Source of the DNA: Glebionis coronaria
Taxonomy: Eukaryota > Streptophyta > Magnoliopsida > Asterales > Asteraceae
Assembly (NCBI GenBank): GCA_025667525.1
Contig: CM046882.1
Coordinates: 19,418,488 to 19,482,487 of the forward strand
Direction: 5' to 3'
Length of the DNA stretch: 64,000 nucleotides
The first letter of the stretch is position 1. Each line of letters begins with the position of its first letter. Positions 45,138 through 56,816 of the stretch are shown piece by piece. The notes beneath the pieces were generated by a model. It saw only the letters and a program-made list of their open reading frames with translations. It made no database searches and had not been told where the DNA came from. Position numbers and translations under genes: made by a program.

Positions 45138-46920
45138 GTGTTAGTTTTTAATTTATATAATTTTAAGTTTAATGAATTTTATTAAAAGTTTAATTACATA
45201 ACTGGAGAAGGCAAGCGAGCAACAAGCTGCGCCGCAAGCCCTTTTTGAATTGCAAAGCTAATTCTAGTAAAAATCACATTTGTGGATTTAGGTGTCATAA
45301 CGTTGCTATTCATAACGCGCTGAACTCTATTCAGAAACTCCACCGCTTCAGGTGCAAGAAAACCGAAGGTATCAAATGCAAAAGGAATAAACACGTGTTG
45401 ATTTTCAATGCATGCTTTTTCGTGTTTTGTCACTTTGCATGAGGCGGCTTTCAAAGCAGCCTGACCCGCTGTAAAACCCCGGCTACTCATCCCCACAAGA
45501 GGAGAAACCCCAGTCAGATCCACACATGCATGTTTTCCTCCAACCCATCCAAAAACCAGAATGTCCGCCGGTCTGAGTGTGGATCTTCATCTAACGGGTC
45601 AGTCAAGAAGTTCACAGGTGCTTCTTTCTTGGCGGAGATACCAGCACGTCTACATATGTCAAAAAGAACGTCTCTAACCATATCGTGTCAATACTTGAAG
45701 CCCGGGAGCTCTTTACAATGAACCGCATGTTCCCCAAAAGAATCCAAACATGCCTTGCGACAAACATGGCACATTGTATCAGCCGGAAATAATGGGATCA
45801 TGAGGCGATACTTAAGAATAGAACGGTATTCCACTGGTGACATATGTTGACCAAGCCCGTCTATAGGGATAGCTAGTAGGAAATCCTGAGCATGTGACGC
45901 GCGTAAACACTCAAAAACCGCTTTCTGCCTCAAATTCATATCAAAGTGGACCTCCATATCCTTGACTATTTCACTAAAAAGGGTATTCGCCAATGTTTGT
46001 TGGGTTTTAGAGGGGGCGGTATCCTTATTAGTGAAACAACTAAAATCAAAGCTTGGAATCTTATCACGTAGACAAGCTAAAGCAGAAGCATAATCATCAT
46101 CCATACCACATACGCCACTGTCACGTAAAATGTGATCTTGTAACACCCAAGATTGGGCCCTCGAGGCCACAAAAGCATAGGAGGAGGCCTCTTTTGCCGA
46201 GTACAAACCCAAACCACCAAGACGAATGGGTAAAGAAGCAAGTCGCCACTGTAAGTCTCCAAAGAATGGCCCTCCACAAACCACTATGTTCTCAATTGAC
46301 CCACGTAAACCCTTGTCAAAAAACAAGGCTGCATCCTCCATGTGTACAGGTTGGCAAGTCCTTAGCCCAAAAAAGAGTTTGGAAATACCCATGCATGATC
46401 GAAGTAAAAGGAGCTCACTCTACGGGTCATGTAACTGTGGAAGAAGGCTCATCAAATCAACTGCATTCGCGGCTCTCATCATGGCCATCCCTCTAATAAA
46501 ATTGGCGTCTCTACTAACAGCTCCCCCAAGAAGCTTCACACCCGAAGACGGTCTCCGAATATCAATAGGAAACAAACCATCACGGACCTTCACACCATTG
46601 CACGAGGGCCAAAATACCTTTGTTTTCTTGATATTAAGTTCAAGACCCAAACCTGGACCACTCACCTTTATAATGTCTAACACCTTGGCAACCTCTTCTG
46701 ACTCTCCAATAACAGTTCAATCATCAAGATACCAAGCATGAAGAAGAAGCTTGCAATTGTCTCTGATATTATGTACAAGCGGGTGTAATACAAGAGTGAA
46801 TAGAAGAGGTCCCAATGGGTCACCTTGTTGCACCCCCGTGGCAGACCTGATATATTTGTCTCCTATATACAATCTCGCTGCTTGCCCATATAAGAAATCT
46901 ACCCACAAAGAAAATCTATT
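45138..46920 (-). mobile_element. 5'-truncated non-LTR retroelement
   Basis: Inserted into copy B between gtttcatt and atatgattc, which are contiguous in copy A (3261-3275). Only att is duplicated or shared at the junctions. It is minus-strand, 5'-truncated within the RT domain, with a 3' UTR of about 55 bases and no clear poly-A tail. The order RT, CCHC zinc motif, restriction-like endonuclease fits REL-type non-LTR elements. Confidence 0.88.
45194..46920 (-). pseudogene. RT and restriction-like endonuclease polyprotein, decayed
   Basis: From 46920 down: TGVQQGDPLGPLLFTLVLHP and YLDD, the RT catalytic motif, followed at once by a stop (TGA). A second stop precedes SELLLLRSC near 46425, and the reading continues as RLASLPIRLGGLGLYSAKEA. 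A zinc motif CHVCRKACLDSFGEHAVHC follows, then a third stop after GFKY. After a frameshift near 45560, ADILVFGWVGGKHACVDL and TKHEKACIENQHVFIPFAFD make a PD-(D/E)xK-like endonuclease segment ending LVARLPSPVM. All three stops can be C-to-T (or G-to-A) changes, as in methylated repeats. Confidence 0.82.
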
Positions 46921-48179
46921 ATATGATTCATATTGACAGAGTAAATCCATGATTTGTGTCTGAAAATTAGAGATTTAATGTTTGGGCCACTTTTGGGTGC
47001 TTGCCACATAAATTCTTTTGAAACAATGTTACCCACAGCAGTGAAATACCAATTTTATGTGTTACTTCATAGCACATCACGTAAATTATAGAAGTTAACT
47101 TCAAATGAGACGTTTTTTTTAAATAAAACATTCGAAAATTTTATTAATATAAGAGTTTCAATAGAAACAGATCCCTAACATTAAAAAACTTTAAAAGTAA
47201 TTTGAAATGTCATCAAATGGTAATCGTTTGCTTTTTCCTTCAAAAAATATCTCGCGCTACTCTATGCCGAGCTTACTTCTTTTTAAGCAGGTGAGAAATA
47301 GATGCTAAAATGTCAACACAACCGTTGAGTGAATTAATATGTTTTTAATAAATAATAAAGCTTTTGAACAAAAAAATCTCATCGACTGGAATGTAACACA
47401 TAAAAAATCTATATTTCACACTATTAAGCTAGGCTCATGACTTGTCATGATGCCTTAACACAAAATTTGATCTAGTCTGCCGTAACATATACTCCAGACT
47501 CTTCGTACAAAACACCCGGCAGAGTAGCTTACTGTGCGACCTGCTAGGGTGGGGGACGTCATTTCAAATGGATCCATTTGTGTGTACCAGCGCCTACCTA
47601 TTATAACTAGTTATAGGTTCATGATTTATATGGACTTTTAAAATGGTAATACATTACTTATTGTTATCATAGTAATAGTGGCTCATTACCCATACAATCA
47701 ATGCGTGTGTTCGTTTTTCAAAAGCATTGATTTCTTACGTTTATATAAAACATCTTGTCCTTGTTCAAGCATATATTCAAACAACGTAAGTTTATTCAAA
47801 CATGTATCATTTAAAAAACATATATATAAACAACATATGTTTATTTTACAAACGACATGTATTTCTCCTCGCGAGTTTATAAAATAATTAAGCGTTAAAA
47901 GCGAGGCTATGAGCTCACATGATATAGAAATTACACGTAGATCGAGAAACATATGTCTAGTAGTTGACATATGACTCCACGAGACAATAATCACTCTTTG
48001 ATCGAGAACGAAACGCCGTACGGGCGGCACGCGACTACACGAGACTTATAAATGATGAAACATGTCTTAGGCTGGGGCAAAAAATAAGTCATACTTACGT
48101 AATTAGTGTATTTTTGTAAGTTTTGGACATCGCATAACTTTTATAAACTTTTTATAAAACTTTTGATAAGAATTCATCA
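46921..48179. other. 3' flank of IRE1-like gene B, no gene
   Basis: Continues the copy A flank (3266-4270 plus 4865-5130), including the unfilled solo-LTR site at 47914-47918. No supported coding region. Confidence 0.7.
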
Positions 48180-48188
48180 TTATTTTTA

Positions 48189-51188
48189 GATTTAGGTTCA
48201 TTTGGATACTAAACTTATCTAAGATATGGAGGGACTCATCCTCATCCTCCATCTTCCTACCATCTAAGGGCTGAAATTAAACCCTCATTTACACTGTAAG
48301 GGTATTTTTGTCATTCCGCACAACCACTAAATAAGCCATTTTTCTTTTTTTCTTTCTCATAAAAAACACATACGGTCTCTCTCTACCCCGATCTAATTTC
48401 TCTCTCTACAAACTCTCTAACATTACCAATCCATCATGACTAATCCATCACCAATCTGGATCGATGATTATGAACCCATCACGGATTTATCATGAATCCA
48501 TCAACATAAATCAATCACGAATTCATCATGAATCCATCTATCATCAGGTTAGAATCTTTTCATATTTTACTTATTATCATCATTCTAATATATAAGCATT
48601 CAATTAGCTTATATTGAATGAATTATCTGATATGGATTTGAATAAGTTGATTATAAGCTAGCTTATTGTGTTATTTATATGAATAAGCTGATTTGTTTAA
48701 ATAAGCTTATGAATAAGATTTTGAATTAGAAGAGAGTTATGAATAAGGTTGTTAATTAGATGATTTGAATTTATTTTGTTAGATTATAAGCTAGCTTATT
48801 TTAATGAATTACCAGATTCTTTGAATAAGAGAGTTATGAATAAGCTTATGACCATGTCAACAAGCTGTATTATTAGGTTTTATAATGTTGCTGATGTAAG
48901 ATGAATTAACCTTGGTATATCATATATGATACGTTATATTATCATATATGATAGATATATGATATAGGAAATATGATCGGTATATCATATATGATATATG
49001 ATGTATCATATATGATATATCTAACAAACCAGAAGAAAAAACAAGAGTTGTATGACTAATTTCTACAAATCTTTTTAAGCTCTTCAAACCTATATTCTAT
49101 CATATATGATATTGTACATGACTTTTTTACTTTTAACGTATTGTATATAGCTTGACCGTAAAACTCTTTTCTTATCTTGTATAAATGCAGAATGTGCGAA
49201 CACAACAACGAGAAGAGGGAGATACTAGAATGTGCGAACACGTGCACAAGTATGTTAAAGTATCAACATTAATTCGGGGTGTCCCTAGAGGAAGTTATTC
49301 AAGAAAAAGAAGATTTCGTTGAAATTGAAGAATCATTGATTAAAGAAGAAGAATAATAGTTTCAATAATAAGAATATATTTTGTGTTAATCGTGAATTTA
49401 ATAGATTCTTTTGTTTTTTATCTTTTGATCATAATTAAGTGTTTATCATATGTAAATACATTATGTTTGAATTATCATATATGTTACTTTCAAAAGTACT
49501 CTTTTATTTACTGAGCAAGTGTTTAATCAAGAATCCAACATACTCTTTGTTTTAATCATGAATTCAGCAGAGCCATTGTTTAATCTATCAAAAAAATTGA
49601 GTATCATATATGATAATGCATTATCATATATGATAATGCAATATTATATATGGCATAATTTAGGAGTTATATGGATTATCACATATGATATTTCACTATC
49701 ATATATGATACTAATAAAAATGTAAAAAAACTATGCTTCAATTGATAAAAACATCAACAAAATAGGCATATTATCCGAAAGTTACATCCGCAAATATTTT
49801 GCCATTTTCATATTCAACAAAAGAAGTCAATGATTTAGAAGCATTACAAAGTTAAAGCATTTCAACATCATATACAAATTACTAAAATATAAACAAGTTA
49901 AATGACTAAAACAATGGATCTTAATTCCATGCATCAACACTTTGGTTGCAAACTTGACACCCGTCTTTTATCGTCTCATGCACATGTCGTTGTTTATTCT
50001 TTCAGCCAGGAATTCCATGTTCCACTTCTTGACATTGTCTTTTTGTAACTCACTTTTTGGTTTGATGATTGTTTCTTTTTATATTCAATTCTTTGGCCTT
50101 CAGATGATTTGACTTCTTCAAAGTACATCGAAAACAATATTCACTACACAAATAAAAAAAAATTTGGTTTTAGTTTCAACGAGATTATTAAATAAGATAT
50201 ATTACAGAAGCTAAATTTCAACCAAATTATCCAATATTATTATATTATCATATATGATACCTTCATATATCATATATGATAAATTTTATCATATATGATG
50301 TATTGAGGTATCATATTTGATACATCTCTTCAATACAACAGGAGATCACAGAGTTGCTTGTATTTTATTTTCAAGCACATTATCATATTATCATATATGA
50401 TACTTCCATATATCATATATGATATATTTTATCATATATGATGTATTTAGGTATCATATTTGATACATCTGTTCAATATAGCCTACAACTTCATTACAAC
50501 TCTCCTAATAAGCTTGTTCACATACCTCATCTTATGCTTATCATACAACTTCAAGAAACTCAATTTACAAGCTTATACACATAACTATATTCTAATATTC
50601 ATACAATTCTTCTAATAAGCTTATTCACATTAAGCTTAATTATAACACATCAAATAAGCTTAATTATAACACATAAAATAAGTTAACACATCCATAATCA
50701 CATAAAAAAAAATTGAAAATAAATAAATTCATAAGCTAAAAAAACTATCATCTTATTCACATCAAATCTAAACTAGTATATAAATTCATGTCGAATAAGC
50801 TTAAAAAAGAAGCTTATTTACATCAAATAAGCTAAAAAAATATATTGATATTGATGATATTACCTAATTTAAATGAATTGTAGATGAGGATGATTTAGTT
50901 ACGAAATATATGATGATATAATAGATCGAAGATGGATCAATTCGTGTTTTGGATCAAGGATTTGATCAAGTATGTGTTTGTGTGTGTGTTTTAGAGAGAA
51001 AAAGAAAAAAGACGTAAGATACATCTATTTAATGTGGGAGGTGGTGTTAGTTGGGAGGGGTAAAATGACCAAAATACCCCTCCGCTTTTTTTTTTTTTTA
51101 ATCTTGGCTGTTGGATGAAATGTGATGGACTGCCTGGATCGGTCCCCTTGTATCCAAAAGATACAAGGGATCCAAAATAACCGGACTC
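48189..51188. mobile_element. 3.0-kb long-TIR element rich in CATATATG palindromes
   Basis: Inverted ends GATTTAGGTTCATTTGGAT and ATCCAAAATAACCGGACTC, flanked by the 9-bp repeat TTATTTTTA at 48180-48188 and 51189-51197, as MULE-like elements make. Inverted similarity continues inward (for example gggtatttttgtcatt at 48300 and atgaccaaaataccc at 51066). The interior has many ATATCATATATGATAT-type palindromes (48910-49130, 49590-49710, 50240-50470) and aataagctt repeats. No transposase was found. Confidence 0.88.
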
Positions 51189-51275
51189 TTATTTTTAATG
51201 TATTATCCAATTTTTTACAATTAAGCCCATTATAGGCCCACTAGTGGCCTGTTACAAGTCTATGTGACGTAAGCC

Positions 51276-52226
51276 CAATTCAAAATCGGTATGGTGTTCT
51301 TATATTATTCTTAACCTCATGCTTAATATGGTCTAGTAGCCATTATAGGTGTATGTTTAGTAGACATTATAGGTGTATGTTGGGCTTTTTAGTCATGTAC
51401 TTCCATAACTTTTCATGTGAAATTTAGTTTTGGTTCTTCATAGTATTTTATACGCTCGAAGGAGCTCAACTACAAATCTGGTGTTGCTTATTTATGCAGC
51501 TACAAATAATATTCTGAAAGGATATCGTTATGAGTCGGCTGAGGTCCTTTGTGTATATGATGAATTTCCTACTTTTCCCTTCGTCTGAGAGTTTGACGCT
51601 AGATGATTATTAGTAATTTGACTGCATCAATATCCTCTTCATAAGGAGATTTCATACTCATGTCTGATAGCAGCAACCATATAATCAGTTAGTGAGTTGT
51701 ACACGTCACAAACGATTTCCAAATAATTAAGTTTTTATTATGCTTACATGAATGGGGATGATTCTTCTGATTAAATTATTTTCTACGCTTTTGAATGCAT
51801 TCGACTTTCAAGCTAGAACTCCTATGATCGTGTCCGTTGAGAGGTCTGCCACCTCAGCGTACGGGTTACCTTCATATACCTCTTGCTTAATGTGGTCGGG
51901 GGATTCAGGTTACGGGCGTACAAGTGTTAAGGAACGTGAGTTGGGGTAAGTAAGTAAGATATCATTTCAGCCAGGTGTGATTTGATGTTATTAGCTGAAA
52001 TAGTTGATAAGACATAGGATGCAGCTCGGTGTATAAGCTTCAGATCCTGCAAGGTGTGGGCGGCGTGTGAGGGTGTAGAGGTGATGTGATATTGACGTGT
52101 TATCAGATAGCAATGGAGAAATTATAGTTTATGATAGTAAGATTTCGATGGGGATGATATGAGAAGCAAAGATATAGTACGGGTTAACGCTATGATGGTG
52201 GTTATGATCTTACGAACCATGATTCT
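51276..52226. other. No gene recognised
   Basis: Non-coding by eye. Short open frames (for example 51752-51949) show no family features. The 3' part leads into the CRNKL1 fragment without a visible repeat border. Confidence 0.4.
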
Positions 52227-52610
52227 ATGTCTGCCTCTCCTAGAAAACTTGTTGATTCTTTTCGGTCATATACAATTTGGGTGAAGTATGCAGATTTTGA
52301 GATGAGGAACAAGTTTGTGAATCACGCCAGGAACGTTTGGGATAGGGCGGTTGCGTTGTTGCCGAGGGTGGATCAGTTCTGGTATAAGTATATTCGTATG
52401 GAGGAGATGCTTGGTAACGTTGCTGTTGTTAGGCAAATTTATGAAAGATGGACGACCTGGGAGCCTGATGAGCACCGACTTTCGTATATCAAGTTTGAGC
52501 TTAGATACAACGAGATTGACTGAGAAAGAGCTATCTACCAGAGATTCATGCAGTGCTTGGCTAAAGTCGATGCCTGGATTCGCTTTGCAGTCGTTAGAGC
52601 ACATAATATT
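52227..52610 (+). pseudogene. Crooked-neck-like (CRNKL1/Clf1) HAT-repeat fragment
   Basis: Reads FEMRNKFVNHARNVWDRAVA, PRVDQFWYKYIRMEEMLGN and WEPDEHRLSYIKFELRYNEI, the HAT repeats of the spliceosomal crooked-neck protein. A TGA stop follows NEID, then the same frame continues ERAIYQRFMQ and KVDAWIRFA, matching the next repeat. Only about three of the usual dozen or more repeats are present, with no introns. Most likely a processed or transposed fragment. Confidence 0.88.
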
Positions 52611-53114
52611 TGTATGAAACATTTATATGTATTATGTAGCTAGTTTAACGCAACCGTGTATGCTATAATAGTAAAAGGGCTTAATGTATCGTCCCGCGAA
52701 ACACCCCACCGCGGAAAATCCCGCCCACCCCAGCAGAGCGTGCGGGTTGAAAACCTTGTTTGACTGCACCTGACTTACGACTTGCATAAGACAATCTTGT
52801 CTTCCGGTATTTCCTCGTAAATAGATACTTCTTTTTATAATAAAAGTCAAATAATGTTTTGTACCCGATACTAAACTGTCAGAAATACACAACAGAAACT
52901 GATAAAAAAACTACAGTATACTGTAAACTGAGAGAATGTGGCAAGTGGATCCGGATTTTTGTGGGGTAAGGGGGAAAGGTTACAAACGTGAAAACATATA
53001 CTAGGTTACTAACCTAAAATAGTTAAAACACAATTCTTTTGGTTTATGCGCCATTCTCCCCCGAAAACAAGCACTCTTCAGAATACTCGTCTTCGTTCAT
53101 AATCCACCATTTCT
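52611..53114. other. Spacer downstream of SROg
   Basis: No gene seen. It has a short GC-rich phrase at 52690-52745 and then the usual SRO 3' flank near 53050-53114. Confidence 0.45.
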
Positions 53115-54055
53115 TTACTTGGCTCGATTATATATCGAGCCAGAAAGATTGACACGCCCCTTCACAGAAAAATCTTTTAGAACCATAAGCAACATCGTGT
53201 CACCAGTTACTTTCCTTATTCCTTTAATCAAATCATGTCGAGATATCTTGCCTTCAACGTACCTGTGACGACACTGTGTGATTTCCTTGACGGATTTAGG
53301 AGGCAACATCTTGGATAAGTTTAAAATGAGACCACGAATTGGTATCTTCCGGGAACTGGTTTCCAAGACAAACTCCATTTAGTGTCTTGAAACTTATGAC
53401 GAATTCGGGGAGAATATGAGATCTGACTACTCCAGATAATGTATTTCTTAGGAGACATCGCATCATCAACACCCGAATCGAACTCCTGGGAACTCGGGTG
53501 ACATTTTGTAGAAAAACGATTAACAACCACCATTTTACCTAATAAAACACGACAAAGCAATACGTGCTTCAATCCTTCACCATCAGCAGTTGCAGACTCG
53601 ACACTCTCAAGTGGCGAATGATCAGCATTTAGCACAAGAGCATTCCCAAACCCCGCACACTTGCCTATATCCTTACAACTAAACCCGTACTCCACAATCC
53701 TATGAATCTCGTCTTTCGAACAATCACCAAACCATCCGTACTTGACGTTCGTCTCGCCTCCGTTTTTCACCCCAATGGCCTTCGCGTATAACTAAAAGCA
53801 GCCAATCTTAGCTTGACTAACCAAACTCTGGTTAAACATATTCCTATAAACACCTTCAGCTTGAGCTTTCGTCCCATTTTCGCCTAGTTTGGCAACAAAA
53901 TTGTTGGCTATCATCCTGTGCAACTTGTCACCCTCATCGAGCTTAACCAATCCATTAACCGTCTTTTTATCGGAATTTCCAATAACCACGCTTTCACAGT
54001 CGGAAACAACCGATTGGTCATCACCTGAACTCTCACCAGAAAATTGAGAAGACAT
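53115..54055 (-). pseudogene. SRO gene with nonsense codon and frameshifts (SROg)
   Basis: Start MSSQFSGESSGDDQSVVSD lacks about 15 residues of the usual N-terminus. The frame stops at 53792 where CAG (Gln of CFQIYA) has become TAG, then continues as LYAKAIGVKNGGETN and YGWFGDCSKDE. Small deletions at about 53430 (removing part of MNTHILPEF) and 53355 shift the frame before a recognisable RST domain (LPPKSVKEITQCRHRYVEGK). The promoter with its TATA box is intact, so it may be transcribed but cannot give a full protein. Confidence 0.9.
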
Positions 54056-54156
54056 TTTAAGAAAAAAAGTTTACGAAAGTGAGAGGGAATTAATGTGGTT
54101 CAACTTCAAACTAAAAAGTTTATGTTTGTGTGTAAAATAGTGCAAGGGACATTGGC

Positions 54157-54164
54157 TATTTATA
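54157..54164 (-). promoter_or_regulatory. TATA box of SROg
   Basis: TATAAATA on the minus strand about 105 bases before the SROg start, in the promoter shared with SROb/d/i. Confidence 0.55.
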
Positions 54165-54509
54165 GTTGGGTTAAGTCGGTTCGATTGTTTTAAACTTGCT
54201 GACAAGGGTTGGGTTAATTATGTCGGTTGTTTTTACTTGCTCACAAAGGAGTTAACCAAAATGGTATACTTAGTCCCTCATGAATGCAGTTTTTGATAGA
54301 TCCGTTCAACAACGGTCACTAAAAAAAAGTGTTTAAAAACTGTTAGTTCGTACACTTGCTTTTTCACATTTGTAAACGACATGTTTGTATTAAAGTACAA
54401 ATTTCGAAGAGAGTTCAAAGTATGTAGACCTTTTAAAATTTACTCCGTAACACATATTTAAAAAAATGCAACTTAACCTTAGGCAACCGGGCAAATGTAG
54501 AAGTTTGAG

Positions 54510-54868
54510 GGTCCGTTTGGTTTGTTGATGGGTTTAGATTTAAATATATGTTTGGTTTGGTTTAGATTTGATGTAGGTTTTGAAAAAAAGTGGAGAGAGA
54601 AAATTAATAATTATTTTAATAATATGTATTTGTTACATAAGTAAAATAGTAGTATTTTATAATTGAAAATTAAAATAAAAACAAAAAGTACTATATAAAC
54701 ATGTGGCTCATATTTTTATTGAGTAAAAAATAGTATGCAATATACTTTGTAATATGTAAACCTACCACTAATGCCTCGCGTGTAGCCAAGCTGAGACAAC
54801 CAAACAATGGATTGTGGGTGGTATTCAGCCTAAACCTAGGCAGACCCATTAACCAAACGATACGTGTA
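54510..54868. mobile_element. MITE-like insert (GTTTGGTT family)
   Basis: Left phrase gtccgtttggtttgttgatg and right phrase ccattaaccaaacgatacg are imperfect inverses around an AT-rich centre. No target duplication was resolved. It lies upstream of SROg. Confidence 0.45.
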
Positions 54869-56182
54869 AAATTTATGTTTAAGGAATAACTGGTACTTTT
54901 TTTTTTTGGTCATTTTAAGAAATGAATATATAAAAAAATATGATTAATAATATAAATTCAACTTGTACGCAAAATTTAGAATTTTACAAATTAGTAACCT
55001 TTATACCAGGAACTCTCCGTGTTTATTTCCCCTCCCCATGAACACCCATCATCATATTCAAAATCAACATATATATTCATGTTCTTGAATTTGTATAGAG
55101 GGTAAGAGAGCAGTTTCAAGTTGATCTTTGACAGGTTTCAAGCTCTAGTTGACAGACTTTAGGCATAGAATTGACTGAGCTTGGTCAATAGATAAGCAAA
55201 ATGACTCGATGACGTCTATGTTTGACGAAACTTTGAAGATGGTTCACGTGTCATACATCCAGCTTAATTGTTTTATCTATTGTACTTTGTACATATTGCC
55301 GAAATTTGCATATCAGACCGCATGTATTTTTGTGAATTGCACATATCAGGTCGCTACTGAATTCGTATTTGGTTCTGCAATTTCTGCTTATCAGGTACTA
55401 TTAGTCTTACTAATTTCTTTGTTACAAGCGTGTGTTTTACTGTTTTAGTATATGTTTATGGTTTGAAGCTAAGTCTGTGTGAATGTGTCGTAAGGTTGAA
55501 GGAGCAGTACTGGAAGATGGAAAAACTCAGTATTTGGGACACTTTTGCTTATTCAGGTAACTCAACTAAGAGTACGACGGGCTGGATAATAGGTGTGGAT
55601 GTAGTTGATTTCGAATCAGTGCCTCAAACTTGGTTAAAAATCAGAAACGATTTGTTTGAGCATATCCAAACACTCCCTTGTATTTCATCAAAAGATCTTC
55701 TCTTTGAATCGTTAAAATTAAAAATCACGGTGCATATTACATGAGGCCGGGTATATGTTCAGAGAGTATCCAATCCGAGAAAATAGTATGATTCTGTATT
55801 TGATCGCAAAATGGTTGCTTAGGCCTGACTAGCTTTGACAGATAACAGTATAATACGATTACTAGAGTGCACCGATAATTGACTCGAGTTTGACTGCTTA
55901 TTAGACATGGTTAAATATAGCTGACTTATTTAGTAAGCTACTGCCTCACCGAGCAAGATTCAGCCACTAAATCTTGGCAATACTAATTATGTTGAGATAC
56001 AGCCACATGTTACATTATATCATGCCGATCTCTCACAAATTCATGAAGATGAATACGGAGGATTGATTAGTAAAAACTTAGTGTACATTTTTAACTAAAA
56101 CTATGGTTCCATAGCTAGTTGTGAGTTGCGATATGGAAAACGCAGGAGAAAAATTATACAAGGTATATTACATGTAATTGCA
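54869..56182. other. Unassigned region with two short open frames
   Basis: 55107-55170 matches the spacer upstream of SROb and SROi. After that, open frames at 55209-55448 and 55430-55744 (the latter with MEKLSIWDTFAYSGNS and KSTTGWIIGVDVVD) could be decayed exons, but no family was recognised. Confidence 0.3.
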
Positions 56183-56395
56183 GGAAAGAGTTTGTTGTGT
56201 ATGCTGACGTTTGCTTCAGGGAATTTGGTGATAGGGTAATGCATTCGACTACTATTAATGAATGCGAAGCTAATGCTTTTGCTATAGGTGGTTTAGTGCT
56301 TATGATATCATACAGCCAGACGGTGTTCTATTCGATTCGGGATTAATTGTGTGACGCTACTTCTGAACCATACATTGCAGCCCATAATTTGACTT
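56183..56395 (+). pseudogene. GH1 beta-glucosidase exon fragment
   Basis: After an intron-like acceptor (attgcag), reads [17 protein letters not shown], then TTINECEANAFAIGG, corresponding to the acid/base exon with TINE preserved (an extra CE inserted), then a frameshift and SEPYIAAHNL. It corresponds to the first exon piece of 33438-34996 but on the opposite strand. Confidence 0.75.
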
Positions 56396-56816
56396 CTTCG
56401 GGATAAATCACTACAGCTCACTATATATCAATATTAGTCGACCATGTATATTTAGAATGTATAGTTGTTTGTTTAGAAAAAAACTAGGTGCTTTACAAGA
56501 ATCTCTTTATGTAAGAGATGTGATCTTATTTTCATATGTTTGTCCATAGTTTACATTTTACAAGATACAAAGTCAATAGGGCTTATGATTAGGGTGGTCA
56601 AAAAAGTCGACCCGACTCGAAGCCAGAAACATTTTTTAGAATGAAAATATCCTTAAATAAGCCACTTTTTAGACATTTTAATTGACACGCTGTTTCTCAG
56701 AGAAAATTACAAGGGTACAAACATCACAACGTATTACTGTAACCTAAAATAGCTAATGACTCTTCGGAATACTCGTCTTCGTTCGTATGGCTCGATTATA
56801 TATCGAAGCCAGAATG
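56396..56816. other. Spacer between GH1 fragment and SROh
   Basis: No gene seen; 56690-56816 is the SRO 3' flank, including a short repeated copy of the end of the coding region (acgctgtttctcagagaaa at about 56687-56705). Confidence 0.5.

Larger units (their letters stand above)
37125..51275. repeat. Segmental duplication, copy B
   Basis: Counterpart of 970-7455, expanded by insertions: a MITE (37297-37469), a 5.6-kb composite block (about 37788-43404), a truncated retroelement (45138-46920) and a 3.0-kb long-TIR element (48189-51188). Host sequence between these aligns closely with copy A. Confidence 0.85.

Noticed and set aside
55209..55744. Membrane-like and other short frames as a gene
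   Set aside because: No family features, no splice structure and flanked by duplicated spacer; left unassigned.
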